Shown here: positions 1 through 10,113 of the stretch, piece after piece | Position numbering within the stretch: the stretch's first letter is position 1 | How the letters are laid out: each line of letters opens with the position of its first letter | Source: Flagellimonas abyssi | Lineage (GTDB): Bacteria > Bacteroidota > Bacteroidia > Flavobacteriales > Flavobacteriaceae | Length of the DNA: 64,000 nucleotides | Assembly (NCBI RefSeq): GCF_019457905.1 | Contig: NZ_JAHZSV010000007.1 | Span: forward strand, 62,001 to 126,000 | Direction: 5' to 3' | Position numbers and translations under genes: made by a program | Notes under the pieces: generated by a model | What the model saw: only the letters and a program-made list of their open reading frames with translations | Told to the model about the DNA's origin: nothing | Databases searched by the model: none

Positions 1-344
1 ATTAAGTGAGCCGCAAAAAATACCGTAAGCTCGAACATGATAGGAACAAAGGCGGGCATGTTTTCCAAGTAGCTAAAACTTGGTTTACCTCCAATATCCT
101 GAGGCCAATCCTCGATCATGATAAAGTTCATCATAACTACGGCGACGGTTAGCCCCAAACATCCGTAAAGAAAGGATGTGATAGCGATTCGTGTGTCCGC
201 CAATCCCATAGCCTTGTCCAAACCGTGAACCGGGAAGGGAGTGTACACTTCTTCAATATGATGGTGCTCTGCCCTAACCTTTTTTACGGCATGCATCAAC
301 ACATCATCGTCGTTGTAAAGTGCCTGTATAACTTTTGACGCCAT
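1..344 (-). CDS. actD: ActD, alternative complex III subunit (DUF3341), partial
   Basis: Only the first 114 codons are inside the window; the gene continues past position 1. The visible protein starts MASKVIQALYNDDDVLMHAV, then has the motif VYTPFPVHGLDKAMG and two hydrophobic stretches (about residues 60-80 and 98-114), the layout of the DUF3341 family. In alternative complex III, ActD is a membrane subunit of the quinol:cytochrome c/oxidase oxidoreductase in the inner membrane. The ATG is only two bases from the stop of actC upstream, so the two are almost surely co-transcribed and translationally linked. The family assignment is from recognised motifs and gene order; the C-terminal half cannot be judged. 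Confidence 0.9.
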   Translation of the reverse strand, partial: MASKVIQALYNDDDVLMHAVKKVRAEHHHIEEVYTPFPVHGLDKAMGLADTRIAITSFLYGCLGLTVAVVMMNFIMIEDWPQDIGGKPSFSYLENMPAFVPIMFELTVFFAAHL

Positions 345-346
345 AA

Positions 347-2098
347 TTATTTTTTATCGTTTAACAACTTTGCCTGACCAGCCCAATCATCGCGTTGTGC
401 ACGCCCTGGAAATCTCCCAGTAATCGAGTCTAGCAAATCATATTCTCTTTCGGTCATTCGAGCGACCTGTGCATAGGTAAATATGCCTATTTCGTTTAAG
501 GTACGCTCCATTTCTGGGCCTACTCCTTTAATCTTTTTAAGGTCGTCCGGCGTTTCGGTGGTGGAATCAAACGTTCCGACTGCGCTAAGCAATTCATCAA
601 CCCCTACTTTATCTCCTACCATTGGTACAGGTTCGCCCATTAAAACATCATCGGTAATCGGTTCGCTATAAGTAACTGTTCTACTCACACCTTGTGGCAT
701 CACATATAACGGTTTACCTGAATCCCTAAGCGTCTTATATTTTTCTCCGGATGCTTTCAAGATTGATTTTACCTCTGCCTGAGCAATTACAGGGAATGTT
801 CTGGAATACAACAGGAACAATACAAAGAAGAATCCGATGGTTCCCACAAAGATTCCTATATCCACAAATGTTGGGGAGAACATGGTCCATGAGGATGGCA
901 AGTAATCTCTATGCAACGAGGTAACAATGATCACGAAACGCTCGAACCACATCCCTATGTTTACCACAATAGAAATAAAGAAGGAGAACATGATACTGGT
1001 ACGTAGCTTTTTAAACCACATGAACTGAGGCGAGAACACGTTACAGGTCATCATGGACCAGTAAGCCCACCAGTAAGGTCCCGTAGCCCTGTTCAAGAAG
1101 GCGTACTGTTCGTACTCAACCCCAGAGTACCAAGCAATGAACAACTCCGTGATGTAGGCACATCCTACAATGGAACCTGTAATCATGATTACAATGTTCA
1201 TCAACTCAATATGCTGTACTGTAATATAAGCTTCAAGACTACACACTTTACGCATAATGATCAAAAGCGTGTTTACCATGGCAAATCCAGAGAAAATCGC
1301 ACCGGCAACAAAGTACGGTGGGAAGATGGTGGTGTGCCATCCTGGAATTACCGAAGTAGCAAAGTCAAAGGATACAATCGTGTGTACGGAAAGTACAAGT
1401 GGCGTTGCCAAACCTGCCAATACCAAGGATACTTCCTCAAAACGCTGCCAGTCTTTAGCTCTTCCTGTCCAACCGAAGCTCAACAAGCTGTATATTTTCT
1501 TTTGGAACGGTTTTACCGCTCTATCACGAATCATAGCGAAGTCAGGCAAAAGACCTGTCCACCAGAAAACCAATGATACAGAAAGATACGTTGAAATCGC
1601 AAATACGTCCCAAAGCAAAGGTGAGTTAAAGTTCACCCACAAGGAACCAAATTGGTTAGGGATCGGAAGCACCCAGTAACCCAACCATGGACGACCCATG
1701 TGGATAATCGGGAACAACCCTGCCTGAACAACCGAGAAAATGGTCATCGCCTCAGCAGAACGGTTGATTGCCATTCTCCACTTTTGACGAAAAAGCAAGA
1801 GTACAGCTGAAATAAGTGTACCTGCGTGACCAATACCTACCCACCATACAAAGTTGGTAATATCCCAGGCCCAGTTAACGGTTCGGTTAAGTCCCCAAAC
1901 CCCAATACCTGTGGAAACGGTATAAATGATACATCCTAGACCCCAGAGGAATGCCACTAATGCGATGGAAAATACAATCCACCATTGCTTATTGGCCTTT
2001 CCCTCAACCGGACGGGCAATGTCCACTGTTACATCGTGGTATCCTTTGTCTCCGACCACTAAGGGCTTTCGAATAGGTGCTTCGTAATGCGACGCCAT
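347..2098 (-). CDS. actC: ActC, NrfD-family membrane subunit of alternative complex III, with C-terminal HhH tail
   Basis: This 583-residue polytopic membrane protein of the NrfD/PsrC family is the quinol-binding integral subunit of alternative complex III. About ten hydrophobic helices can be seen between residues 40 and 440, including the GIGHAGTLISAVLLLFRQKW stretch near residue 90. It sits between actB and actD, with 30 bases to actB. The last part is odd: from about residue 518 to the end is a soluble helix-hairpin-helix module beginning DDLKKIKGVGP, joined by an acidic linker. The core NrfD fold does not need this extension, and it resembles the tail of ribosomal protein S2 elsewhere in this window. 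Function of the core is secure from order and family; that of the tail is unknown. Confidence 0.94.
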   Translation of the reverse strand: MASHYEAPIRKPLVVGDKGYHDVTVDIARPVEGKANKQWWIVFSIALVAFLWGLGCIIYTVSTGIGVWGLNRTVNWAWDITNFVWWVGIGHAGTLISAVLLLFRQKWRMAINRSAEAMTIFSVVQAGLFPIIHMGRPWLGYWVLPIPNQFGSLWVNFNSPLLWDVFAISTYLSVSLVFWWTGLLPDFAMIRDRAVKPFQKKIYSLLSFGWTGRAKDWQRFEEVSLVLAGLATPLVLSVHTIVSFDFATSVIPGWHTTIFPPYFVAGAIFSGFAMVNTLLIIMRKVCSLEAYITVQHIELMNIVIMITGSIVGCAYITELFIAWYSGVEYEQYAFLNRATGPYWWAYWSMMTCNVFSPQFMWFKKLRTSIMFSFFISIVVNIGMWFERFVIIVTSLHRDYLPSSWTMFSPTFVDIGIFVGTIGFFFVLFLLYSRTFPVIAQAEVKSILKASGEKYKTLRDSGKPLYVMPQGVSRTVTYSEPITDDVLMGEPVPMVGDKVGVDELLSAVGTFDSTTETPDDLKKIKGVGPEMERTLNEIGIFTYAQVARMTEREYDLLDSITGRFPGRAQRDDWAGQAKLLNDKK

Positions 2099-2128
2099 AA
2101 TTTATCTTCTAGTTACTTCTTTTATTGA

Positions 2129-5100
2129 TTAAGCCTCGTTGGTGTTTCTAACTTTAACATGGTAGAACACATTTGGTTTTGTTCCTACATGCTCCAACAG
2201 ATGGTACATTCTGTCATCGTTCTTCAACTCCGCCACTTTACTGTCGTGGTCATTGATATCTCCAAATACCATGGCCCCACTGCTACAAGCCGCAGAACAT
2301 GCTGTTTGGAACTCTCCATCTTTGATGACTCTTCCATCTCTCTTGGCATCCAAAATAGTCTTTTGAGTCATTTGGATACACATAGAGCATTTTTCCATTA
2401 CACCTCTTGAACGTACGTTTACATCCGGGTTGATTACCATTTTACCCAAATCGTTGTTCATGTTGAAGTCGAACTCGTCATTGTTGTTGTACAAGAACCA
2501 GTTGAACCTACGAACTTTATACGGACAGTTGTTGGCACAATATCTTGTACCCACACAACGGTTATATGCCATATGGTTTTGACCTTGTCTACCGTGAGAT
2601 GTTGCCGCAACCGGACAAACCGTTTCACAAGGAGCGTGGTTACAGTGCTGACACATTACAGGTTGGAATGCCACTTGTGGGTTGGCAGATGGATCTTCCA
2701 TCTCCCTGAAACCACCAAGGGAACCTTGATCTCCCCATAGGCCATCCATATTTTCCTTCTTCTCGTTATCTTCCTCAAAAGTCTCCTCAGAAGAATAGTA
2801 TCTATCAATACGCAACCAGTGCATATCTCTGGAACGACGCATTTCGCGTTTTCCAACTACAGGAACGTTATTCTCTGCATGACATGCTATAACACAAGCA
2901 CCACAACCGGTACATGCGTTCAAATCGATGGACAAGTTAAAGTGATGTCCAACGCTTCTATCAAATTCTTCCCAAAGATCCGCATCCGGTGAAGTCACAG
3001 GTATTTCATTGTGATTCAGCGTTACATGCGGCATCGGATTCCACTCTGCGTGGTCTTTGGTATTGAAGATTTCCAAGGTAGTTTCCTTGATAATATCCCC
3101 TCTACCCATCAATGTCTTATGTGACTGGATACAAGCAAATTCGTGCTCACCACCAGTTCTCTCTACTGTTACAGATTGCACATCGGAGAAATTGCTATAC
3201 AAAGTATAGGCATTGACCCCTGTAGCCATCTCCTCTTGCATTCCGGCTTTCTTTCCGTATCCGAAAGCCAAACCTACAGTTCCTACGGCCTGACCTGGCT
3301 GAATAATCACCGGAACATTTTCCAGCACTTTACCATCTACGGTCAATTTTACGTAGCTACCATTGACACCTCCATCGGCTTCAATGCTGTTTTCAAGACC
3401 CCAAGACTCTGCATCCGCCTTGGAAACGGTTACGTAGTTATCCCAAGAAACCCTTGAAATTGGATCAGGGAACTCCTGCAACCAAGGATTGTTGGCCTGA
3501 CGACCATCACCCATTCCAGTTTTGGAATACAGCACCAATTCGGTTCCTGCACTGGTTGAATTCACCAAAGAGCGAATTGCAGAAGCAATTGGAACGATTT
3601 CTGGCTGAACTTCTTCGTCATCTCCCTGAGAAGTTGTTTGTGGTTTAACATCTTCTGCTACAGCCACACTACTGGCCGAAGCAGCATAAACACCGTCCTG
3701 TAACGCTTTGTTCCAAGAACCTCCCTGAAGCACATCGGCACTCCAAGTCTCTTTAATGTATTCGTAATATGTTTTCTCAACGCCCATCCAGGTCAAAAGT
3801 GCCGATTGAAACTGTCTTGTATCAAACAACTCTCGAATTGCTGGCTGCATTAAGCTAAATTCTCCTTTTTTGAATTCGGCATCACCCCAAGATTCCAAAT
3901 AATGCGAAGCTGCAGCAACATAAGTAGAAGCCTGAGCCGTTTCATCATTATTAAAAGCAAAGTCAACCGATACATCTACCTGCCCAAGTCCAGCGAGGAA
4001 CTCATCGGCATTCGGCAACGTGTAGGCCGGGTTAACACCATCCATAATCAATGCACCAACACGACCCGCGTTCATGTCCGCAATAAGCTTGTTCACTTTT
4101 GCAACATCACCTTGACGCACATATTTTGGCTTGTTAGCATCGAAAGCTTCGCTGCCCAACAATTTATTGATGGCCAACACAACGGTCTGTGCATTCTCAT
4201 CATTAAGTCCACTAACAACAACTGCTTTGCTGCCCGCTTTTTTGATTTCGGCCGCAACCTTATCAACAGCTTCGTCAACATCAGACGTTCCACCACCAAC
4301 GTTACTGCCATTCAATTTGCCATACAATTTGGCAAGGGCAACTTTTTGTTGGGTCGGCGTCATTGGGTATCTCTTGTCCGCATTCGCACCGGTCAAAGAC
4401 ATATTAGCCTCCAACTGCACGTGCCTGGACATTTTACCATTTTTTGGAACACGTCCTTTGGCATAACCTGAATCGTATCCACCACCCTGCCAATCCCCAA
4501 GGAAATCAGCTCCGAAAGAAACAATCAAATCAGCTTTTTCAAAGTCGTAGTCTGCCAAGGCTCTTTCACCGTAAGCTTTACTATAAGCGTTCAGAGCGGC
4601 ATCTTCGGAGATAGCGTCGTAAACCACATGGTTCACGTTCTCCCCGTATGCTTCCTTAAACTCAGAAATCAATTTTGTAGTAGATGGACTGGCATAGGTC
4701 TGCGTTAACAGCACCACTTGTTTGCTAGAACCCTTCAAGGCATTCAACTTAGCCTTAACCGTAGCATCCAAGACCTTCCACTCAACTGGCTCACCATTGG
4801 CCATTGGCCCTTGAACCCTTTTGCTATCATACAAAGTCAAAACAGAAGCCTGCACTCTTGCATTGGCACCGCCATTAACTTTTGCATCGGTATTGTTTTC
4901 AATTTTGATAGGCCTTCCCTCCCTGGTCTTTACCAAGATGCTGGCGAAATCAAAACCATCCGCGATAGTGGTTGCGTAGTAGTTGGCAACACCGGGAACA
5001 ATATTGTCCGGCTGCACCACATAAGGAATCGATTTATGAACCGGGCCTTCGCACGCCGCAACAGTTGCCGCAGCAGTACTGAAACCTACATATTTCAAGA

Positions 5101-5263
5101 AATCCCTACGGGATGTGTTCGATTGGGACAAATTCTCCTTGTCCCCCAAAAACTCATCAACGGGAATCTCTTCGGTAAACTCGTTGTTTCTTAGCGCCTC
5201 AACAATGGAATCGTTCGGATTCAACTCCGCTTCACTTTTCCAATATTTTTTGTTTGATGCCAT
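2129..5263 (-). CDS. actB: ActB, molybdopterin-like/iron-sulfur fusion subunit of alternative complex III
   Basis: This 1044-residue periplasmic subunit couples quinol oxidation to the cytochrome subunit. A Tat-type motif TSRRDFLKYVGFSTAAATVA lies near residues 50-70, followed by a Cys (AAC) that could be a lipid attachment site. Residues about 80-700 resemble the molybdopterin oxidoreductase fold, which in ActB proteins carries no molybdenum cofactor. The C-terminal quarter has four ferredoxin-like cysteine clusters (CTGCGACVIAC, CQHCNHAPCETVC, CVGTRYCANNC, CSMC with CSAAC), fitting three 4Fe-4S and one 3Fe-4S centre. It lies 32 bases after actA and 30 before actC. The length matches fused ActB proteins of Bacteroidota. 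I see no frameshift or missing cluster. Confidence 0.95.
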   Translation of the reverse strand: MASNKKYWKSEAELNPNDSIVEALRNNEFTEEIPVDEFLGDKENLSQSNTSRRDFLKYVGFSTAAATVAACEGPVHKSIPYVVQPDNIVPGVANYYATTIADGFDFASILVKTREGRPIKIENNTDAKVNGGANARVQASVLTLYDSKRVQGPMANGEPVEWKVLDATVKAKLNALKGSSKQVVLLTQTYASPSTTKLISEFKEAYGENVNHVVYDAISEDAALNAYSKAYGERALADYDFEKADLIVSFGADFLGDWQGGGYDSGYAKGRVPKNGKMSRHVQLEANMSLTGANADKRYPMTPTQQKVALAKLYGKLNGSNVGGGTSDVDEAVDKVAAEIKKAGSKAVVVSGLNDENAQTVVLAINKLLGSEAFDANKPKYVRQGDVAKVNKLIADMNAGRVGALIMDGVNPAYTLPNADEFLAGLGQVDVSVDFAFNNDETAQASTYVAAASHYLESWGDAEFKKGEFSLMQPAIRELFDTRQFQSALLTWMGVEKTYYEYIKETWSADVLQGGSWNKALQDGVYAASASSVAVAEDVKPQTTSQGDDEEVQPEIVPIASAIRSLVNSTSAGTELVLYSKTGMGDGRQANNPWLQEFPDPISRVSWDNYVTVSKADAESWGLENSIEADGGVNGSYVKLTVDGKVLENVPVIIQPGQAVGTVGLAFGYGKKAGMQEEMATGVNAYTLYSNFSDVQSVTVERTGGEHEFACIQSHKTLMGRGDIIKETTLEIFNTKDHAEWNPMPHVTLNHNEIPVTSPDADLWEEFDRSVGHHFNLSIDLNACTGCGACVIACHAENNVPVVGKREMRRSRDMHWLRIDRYYSSEETFEEDNEKKENMDGLWGDQGSLGGFREMEDPSANPQVAFQPVMCQHCNHAPCETVCPVAATSHGRQGQNHMAYNRCVGTRYCANNCPYKVRRFNWFLYNNNDEFDFNMNNDLGKMVINPDVNVRSRGVMEKCSMCIQMTQKTILDAKRDGRVIKDGEFQTACSAACSSGAMVFGDINDHDSKVAELKNDDRMYHLLEHVGTKPNVFYHVKVRNTNEA

Positions 5264-5295
5264 ACGATATATCTGAGATTATCTTCTTTTAATTC

Positions 5296-6654
5296 TTAAT
5301 AGTGACACTTTCCACACTCTAGACCACCCATCATTGCAGCGGTCACTTCCTCAACTCCATACTTTTTGGCCAACTCTTCGTGGATTGCCTCGTAGTATGC
5401 GTTACCCTGAATCTTCACATTGGTTTCGCGGTGACAGTTGATACACCACCCCATTGTTAATGGAGCATGTTGCTCAACAATTTCCATTTCCTCTACCGGA
5501 CCGTGACATGTCTGACAGTCAACACCCGCTACGGAAACGTGCTGTGAGTGGTTAAAGTAGGCAAAATCGGGAAGATTATGGATCCTAACCCACTCCACTG
5601 GCTGACTATTGCCAGTATAGCTTTGGTTTTCTTCATCCCATCCAACTGCCTTATATAATTTTTTAATCTCACCAGTGTAGAACTCATTGGTATGACCAGC
5701 AGCCAAATCTTCAGCTGAAGGACCCTCTGCGGTACCAGTGTATTCGTAGATGGATTTATGACAGTTCATACAAACGTTCAAGGAAGGAATCCCCGAAGTT
5801 TTTGAAACCCTTGCGGAGGAATGACAGTATTTACAGTCAACACCGTTATCTCCTGCATGAATCTTATGCGAGAAGTGAATTGGCTGAACCGGGGCATAAC
5901 CCTGATCCACACCAACCTGCATTAAATAGCCGTAAGCAAAATAAGCACTGCCCAACAATAAGAAAACAACTGTCACCAAAACCAAGAACTGGTTTTGAAC
6001 AAATGCTTTCCAGATAGGCAAACGTTTTTCTTTCTCCTTTTCCAGAACAACACCATTGGCCTCCGCAATTCTTCGCAAAGTCTTGTTGACCAAAATCAAC
6101 ATGATGACCAACAGACCAAAAACCAAGGCCAAGGCCCCAAGAATCATCTCATTGGAAATCCCGGAACTTGAACCACCAGAACCTTCACCTGCAGCTTGAG
6201 CAGCACCAGCAGCTTGAGCCGGCGCCTTTGGCGGAGCAGCGGTATAGGCCAAAATATTGTCAATATCCTCGTTGGACAATGTTGGGAACGGCGTCATGGC
6301 CGCCTGATTGTACTCTGCGTAGATTTTGTTCGCGTAAGAATCTCCAGAGGCGATTACAGCAGGGCTGTTTTTTACCCATGCGTAAATCCATTCTTTGTCC
6401 AACCCTTCATCATCGGCCAATCTGGTCTCCACATTTGCCAATGCGGGACCTGTCATTTTCCTATCCAAGGAGTGACATGCGGCACAGTTCTGATTAAAGA
6501 GTTGTTTTCCTTTTACCGGATCACCATCAACAGCCTCCGCAGTAGCATCGCTCGCAGCCTCTGCTTCTTCTTGCGCATAAAAAGATGATGAGAATAATAG
6601 GAGAGTTAAACCTAAAACTTTAGAAAATAGATGGCGGTATAAAACCTTTTTCAT
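5296..6654 (-). CDS. actA: ActA-type multiheme cytochrome c with fused N-terminal monoheme domain
   Basis: This 452-residue membrane-anchored cytochrome passes electrons from alternative complex III to a terminal oxidase. It starts with a signal peptide (residues 1-27). A class I cytochrome c domain follows, with CAACH at 57-61 and a likely Met ligand in AAMTPFP near 120. After an Ala/Gly/Ser-rich linker come membrane helices at about 169-190 and 221-243. The C-terminal part has five CxxCH motifs at 274, 295, 380, 404 and 447, the canonical pentaheme ActA. The protein therefore carries six hemes. The N-terminal monoheme part corresponds to what is a separate ActE subunit in some organisms, so this looks like an ActE-ActA fusion. 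It is first gene of the visible act operon; a weak flavobacterial -7 element (TACTTTTG on the minus strand, 6742-6749) lies upstream. Confidence 0.93.
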   Translation of the reverse strand: MKKVLYRHLFSKVLGLTLLLFSSSFYAQEEAEAASDATAEAVDGDPVKGKQLFNQNCAACHSLDRKMTGPALANVETRLADDEGLDKEWIYAWVKNSPAVIASGDSYANKIYAEYNQAAMTPFPTLSNEDIDNILAYTAAPPKAPAQAAGAAQAAGEGSGGSSSGISNEMILGALALVFGLLVIMLILVNKTLRRIAEANGVVLEKEKEKRLPIWKAFVQNQFLVLVTVVFLLLGSAYFAYGYLMQVGVDQGYAPVQPIHFSHKIHAGDNGVDCKYCHSSARVSKTSGIPSLNVCMNCHKSIYEYTGTAEGPSAEDLAAGHTNEFYTGEIKKLYKAVGWDEENQSYTGNSQPVEWVRIHNLPDFAYFNHSQHVSVAGVDCQTCHGPVEEMEIVEQHAPLTMGWCINCHRETNVKIQGNAYYEAIHEELAKKYGVEEVTAAMMGGLECGKCHY

Positions 6655-6828
6655 ATTCGTGAAATTTCTATCGAAATCTTTGGCATGATTCTTTCTATTG
6701 AGTTTGAGAGCAATAGCTTTTTACCCTACCAAGAATGGCAACAAAAGTAAGACATACAGTCATTTTTTGAAATCTTAAGGTATTCATAACTCTTAATTTA
6801 TAAAGATTCTAAATAACTTGCGCTCGAC

Positions 6829-6856
6829 TTGGTTAACCTTTAATAATCTACATTTG
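6829..6856 (+). promoter_or_regulatory. Flavobacterial-type promoter for the SPOR protein
   Basis: TTG at 6829-6831 is followed after 17 bases by TACATTTG at 6849-6856, matching the Bacteroidota consensus TTG-N17-23-TAnnTTTG. The start codon lies 34 bases downstream, so a short leader is expected. The rest of the gap 6655-6889 is AT-rich and contains nothing else I can name. Confidence 0.7.
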
Positions 6857-6889
6857 CAATAAGCATAAATCATACAACGAGTAAATAAC

Positions 6890-7261
6890 ATGAAAACGGC
6901 TGTTTTTAGCGCAATTCTAATTGCTTTTACAACTCAGGTATTGGCCCAGGACGGACAGGTAACTATTCACCAGGACCCGAAAATAAATGAGTTGGTAAAA
7001 TTGTACACCAAGGTAAATGCCAACACGGGATATTATCAAATCCAAGTAGGTTTTGGCAATTATCAGAAAGCACAAGACCTATTAAGTCAGGTTGAAATTG
7101 ATTTTCCTGATTGGTATTCCAAAATAGAGTTTGAGTCCCCGACCTATCGTGTGAGATTGGGACGTTTCAAAACCAAATTGGAGGCCGAAAGAAAATATTT
7201 AGAGGTTCGGAAAAAATATCCGGATGCCATGCTCTTAAAACCTGAGCAGAAAGAATCTTAA
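6890..7261 (+). CDS. SPOR-domain secreted protein
   Basis: This is a 123-residue exported protein. A signal peptide covers residues 1-19 (cleavage likely after VLAQ), and the remainder is one SPOR-like domain: GYYQIQVGFGNYQKAQDLL (about 47-65) and YRVRLGRFKTKLEAERKYLE (about 86-105) are the two beta-alpha units. SPOR domains bind denuded glycan strands of peptidoglycan and are often found at division sites. The protein has no other domain, so it may simply act as a small periplasmic peptidoglycan binder. It stands alone between divergent act genes and convergent infB, with its own promoter and a strong terminator. Family call is firm; the specific role is not known. Confidence 0.83.
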   Translation: MKTAVFSAILIAFTTQVLAQDGQVTIHQDPKINELVKLYTKVNANTGYYQIQVGFGNYQKAQDLLSQVEIDFPDWYSKIEFESPTYRVRLGRFKTKLEAERKYLEVRKKYPDAMLLKPEQKES

Positions 7262-7267
7262 CTAAAA

Positions 7268-7294
7268 AAATCCCGCCATTGAGCGGGATTTTTT
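7268..7294. terminator. Bidirectional rho-independent terminator
   Basis: Six-base stem TCCCGC (7271-7276) and GCGGGA (7283-7288), extended by A:T pairs, with T-runs on both sides. It lies between the convergent SPOR gene and infB and can end both transcripts. Confidence 0.9.
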
Positions 7295-7312
7295 ATTTAT
7301 GATTATTATCAT

Positions 7313-10072
7313 TTACAGCTTTTTCTTCACTGCAACTTCCTGGAAGGCTTCTACAATATCACCTTCCCTAATATCATTGTAGTTCTTGATCTGCAATCCA
7401 CAGTCGTAACCTTTGGCTACTTCCTTGACATCGTCCTTGAATCGTTTTAACGAGGCCAATTCACCTGTATAGACCACAACACCATCACGGATAAGTCGTA
7501 TACGCGAGTTTCTAAAGATTTTTCCACTGGTCACCATACAACCCGCAATGGTTCCAATTTTAGAGATTTTGAACGTCTCCCTTATCTCCGCATTACCTGT
7601 AACCTCCTCTTTCATCTCTGGAGACAACATGCCCTCCATCGCGTCCTTAAGGTCATTGATGGCATCATAGATAATCGAGTACATCCTGATATCGATTTCC
7701 TCTTTATCGGCGATAGACCTGGCATTGCCCATTGGCCTTACGTTAAATCCGATAATAATTGCATCTGAGGCACTTGCCAATAGTACATCCGACTCGGTAA
7801 TGGCACCTACACCTTTGTGTATGATGTTTACCTGTATCTCGTCGGTAGATAGTTTTTGGAACGAATCCGTCAAGGCTTCTACGGAACCGTCCACATCCCC
7901 CTTGAGGATAATGTTAAGCTCTTGGAAGTCGCCCAATGCGATTCTTCGTCCAATTTCATCCAACGTAATATGACGTTGAGTCCTTACAGACTGTTCACGT
8001 TGCAATTGCGAACGTTTTGCCGCAATCTGTTTTGCTTCACGCTCATCTTCCAATACATGGAACCTATCACCTGCTTGTGGCGCCCCGTCCAATCCCAAAA
8101 TAGAAATTGGTGTGGATGGGCCAGCACTATCAATATTGTGTCCTCTTTCATCATGCATGGCCTTTACCTTGCCACTACATGTACCTGCGAGTACATAGTC
8201 ACCTATTTTAAGGGTACCTGTTTGAACCAAAATAGTGGCAACATAACCTCTACCTTTGTCCAAGAAAGCTTCAACAACCGTTCCCGATGCCAACCTGCCT
8301 GGATTTGCTTTCAACTCCAAAAGTTCGGCTTCCAACAATACTTTCTCCAAAAGCTCTTTGACCCCCTGCCCTGTTTTGGCTGAAATGTCATGGGACTGTA
8401 CTTTACCACCCCAATCTTCTACCAATAAGTTCATTTGAGCCAAGCCTTCCTTAATCTTGTCTGGGTTCGCCGTTGGTTTATCAACCTTGTTGATAGCAAA
8501 CACTATCGGCACTCCGGCTGCCTGAGCATGACTTATAGCTTCTTTTGTTTGAGGCATGATATCATCATCTGCAGCGATTACAATAATGGCAATATCGGTT
8601 ACTTGAGCTCCACGCGCCCTCATTGCGGTAAACGCTTCGTGACCGGGAGTATCCAAGAAGGTGATTTTTTGTCCATCTTCCAAAGCAACCCCATAGGCAC
8701 CAATGTGCTGTGTTATTCCACCACTTTCCCCGGCTATCACATTCTCTTGACGAACATAATCCAGCAAGGATGTTTTACCGTGGTCAACGTGTCCCATTAC
8801 AGTAACAATTGGTGCACGGGCCTTCAAATCTTCTGGGCTATCCTCGACCTCCTCAATGGTTTCTTCGATTTCCGCAGTAACGAATTCCACTTCGTAACCA
8901 AATTCATCGGCCACAATGGAAAGTGTTTCTGCATCCAAACGTTGGTTGAGCGTCACCATGATACCAAGGGACATACAAGCCGAGATAATCTGGGTGGTAG
9001 AAACGTTCATCATGGTAGCAAGCTCGTTCACGGTAACAAATTCCGTCACCTTCAAAATCTTGCTGTCCAATTCCTGTTGTTCAAGGTCTTTCTCCGTTTG
9101 TTGACGGTGCTGATCTCTTTTCTCCCTACGATATTTGGCTCCTCGACCTTTACTGGATTTACCCTGAAGTTTTTCAAGGGTCTCCCTTACTTGTTTTTGT
9201 ACTTCTTCTTCTGTAGGCTCAACTTTAGGTGCATTGGAACGCTGTCCCTTTCTACCTACTCCAGGCCTACTATTTCTATTGCCCCCACCAGTTTGCGGGC
9301 CATTCTTTACTATTCTTCTACGACGCTTTTTGCGCTCTCCGGCATCGGATGAAGCCCCTCCCTTGTTTCCTTTTTGAGGGTCTTCCTTTTTCTTTTTCAC
9401 CGGTTTCTTGAACTGCGAAAGGTCAATTTTATCACCTGTGATTTTAGGTCCGGAAAGTTTCTGGTAATTGGTCTTTAAAGTACCAGACTCAGTGCTTTCC
9501 GTAGCCTCTTTTGGTTTTTCCGCCTCAACCTTTTCCTCCTTGGTTTCAGTTTCTTTACTTTCTTTCTCTACGGCTTTTTCCGGCTCCGAAGCTTTAGGCT
9601 TTTCAGTCTCTTTGGCTTTTTCTGGCTCAACTTTTGGCGCTTCTTCTTTCTGAGCTGGCGCTTCTTCTTGCTGTTTTGGCTCTTCTTTCTTTGGCTGCTC
9701 TGGCTTTTTATCCAAATCGATTTTGCCTACTGTCTTTGGTCCAGCAAGCTCCGCTTTGGCCTTTACTACTTCCTGCTCAGCCTCTTTCTTCTCTTTGGCC
9801 AACCTGCGCTCTTCCTGCTCCTTCTCCATACGGATTCGGATAGCTTCTTTTTCCTTGCGCTTTTCTTCACCAACTTCCTTAGAAGCGACCTTTTTACTCT
9901 TATCCGTTTGGAACTCATCCAACAGAACTTGATACACCTCATTGGATATTTTAGTGGTAGGACGCGCCTCTACCTCATGCCCTTCCGAGGCTAGGTAATC
10001 GACTGCCCTATCCAGTGAAATGTTCAATTCTCTGAGAACTTTGTTAAGTCGTATTGTTGGATTTTCTGCCAT
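7313..10072 (-). CDS. infB: Translation initiation factor IF-2
   Basis: This 919-residue GTPase brings initiator tRNA to the 30S subunit. Order of parts: an N-terminal IF2_N helix bundle (about 1-60), a long Lys/Glu/Pro-rich low-complexity segment (about 65-320), a second IF2_N-like segment (about 345-395), the GTPase domain with GHVDHGKT (about 427-434), DTPGHE (about 472) and NKVD (about 525), then the beta-barrel and C-terminal domains that bind fMet-tRNA. The charged linker is long, as usual in Bacteroidota IF-2. It is the last gene of the rimP-nusA-infB operon, 41 bases after nusA, and is closed by the terminator shared with the SPOR gene. Confidence 0.98.
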   Translation of the reverse strand: MAENPTIRLNKVLRELNISLDRAVDYLASEGHEVEARPTTKISNEVYQVLLDEFQTDKSKKVASKEVGEEKRKEKEAIRIRMEKEQEERRLAKEKKEAEQEVVKAKAELAGPKTVGKIDLDKKPEQPKKEEPKQQEEAPAQKEEAPKVEPEKAKETEKPKASEPEKAVEKESKETETKEEKVEAEKPKEATESTESGTLKTNYQKLSGPKITGDKIDLSQFKKPVKKKKEDPQKGNKGGASSDAGERKKRRRRIVKNGPQTGGGNRNSRPGVGRKGQRSNAPKVEPTEEEVQKQVRETLEKLQGKSSKGRGAKYRREKRDQHRQQTEKDLEQQELDSKILKVTEFVTVNELATMMNVSTTQIISACMSLGIMVTLNQRLDAETLSIVADEFGYEVEFVTAEIEETIEEVEDSPEDLKARAPIVTVMGHVDHGKTSLLDYVRQENVIAGESGGITQHIGAYGVALEDGQKITFLDTPGHEAFTAMRARGAQVTDIAIIVIAADDDIMPQTKEAISHAQAAGVPIVFAINKVDKPTANPDKIKEGLAQMNLLVEDWGGKVQSHDISAKTGQGVKELLEKVLLEAELLELKANPGRLASGTVVEAFLDKGRGYVATILVQTGTLKIGDYVLAGTCSGKVKAMHDERGHNIDSAGPSTPISILGLDGAPQAGDRFHVLEDEREAKQIAAKRSQLQREQSVRTQRHITLDEIGRRIALGDFQELNIILKGDVDGSVEALTDSFQKLSTDEIQVNIIHKGVGAITESDVLLASASDAIIIGFNVRPMGNARSIADKEEIDIRMYSIIYDAINDLKDAMEGMLSPEMKEEVTGNAEIRETFKISKIGTIAGCMVTSGKIFRNSRIRLIRDGVVVYTGELASLKRFKDDVKEVAKGYDCGLQIKNYNDIREGDIVEAFQEVAVKKKL

Positions 10073-10113
10073 AAATAATTTTACTTCCCTAAATTTTCGC
10101 TGCTAATATAAGC

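Noticed and set aside
8435..9352. 305-codon open frame on the plus strand
   Set aside because: Antisense inside infB; product is Cys/Phe-rich nonsense typical of a shadow frame.
9460..9850. Possible coiled or repeat element in DNA
   Set aside because: It is the Lys/Glu/Pro-rich linker of IF-2, a normal feature of the family.
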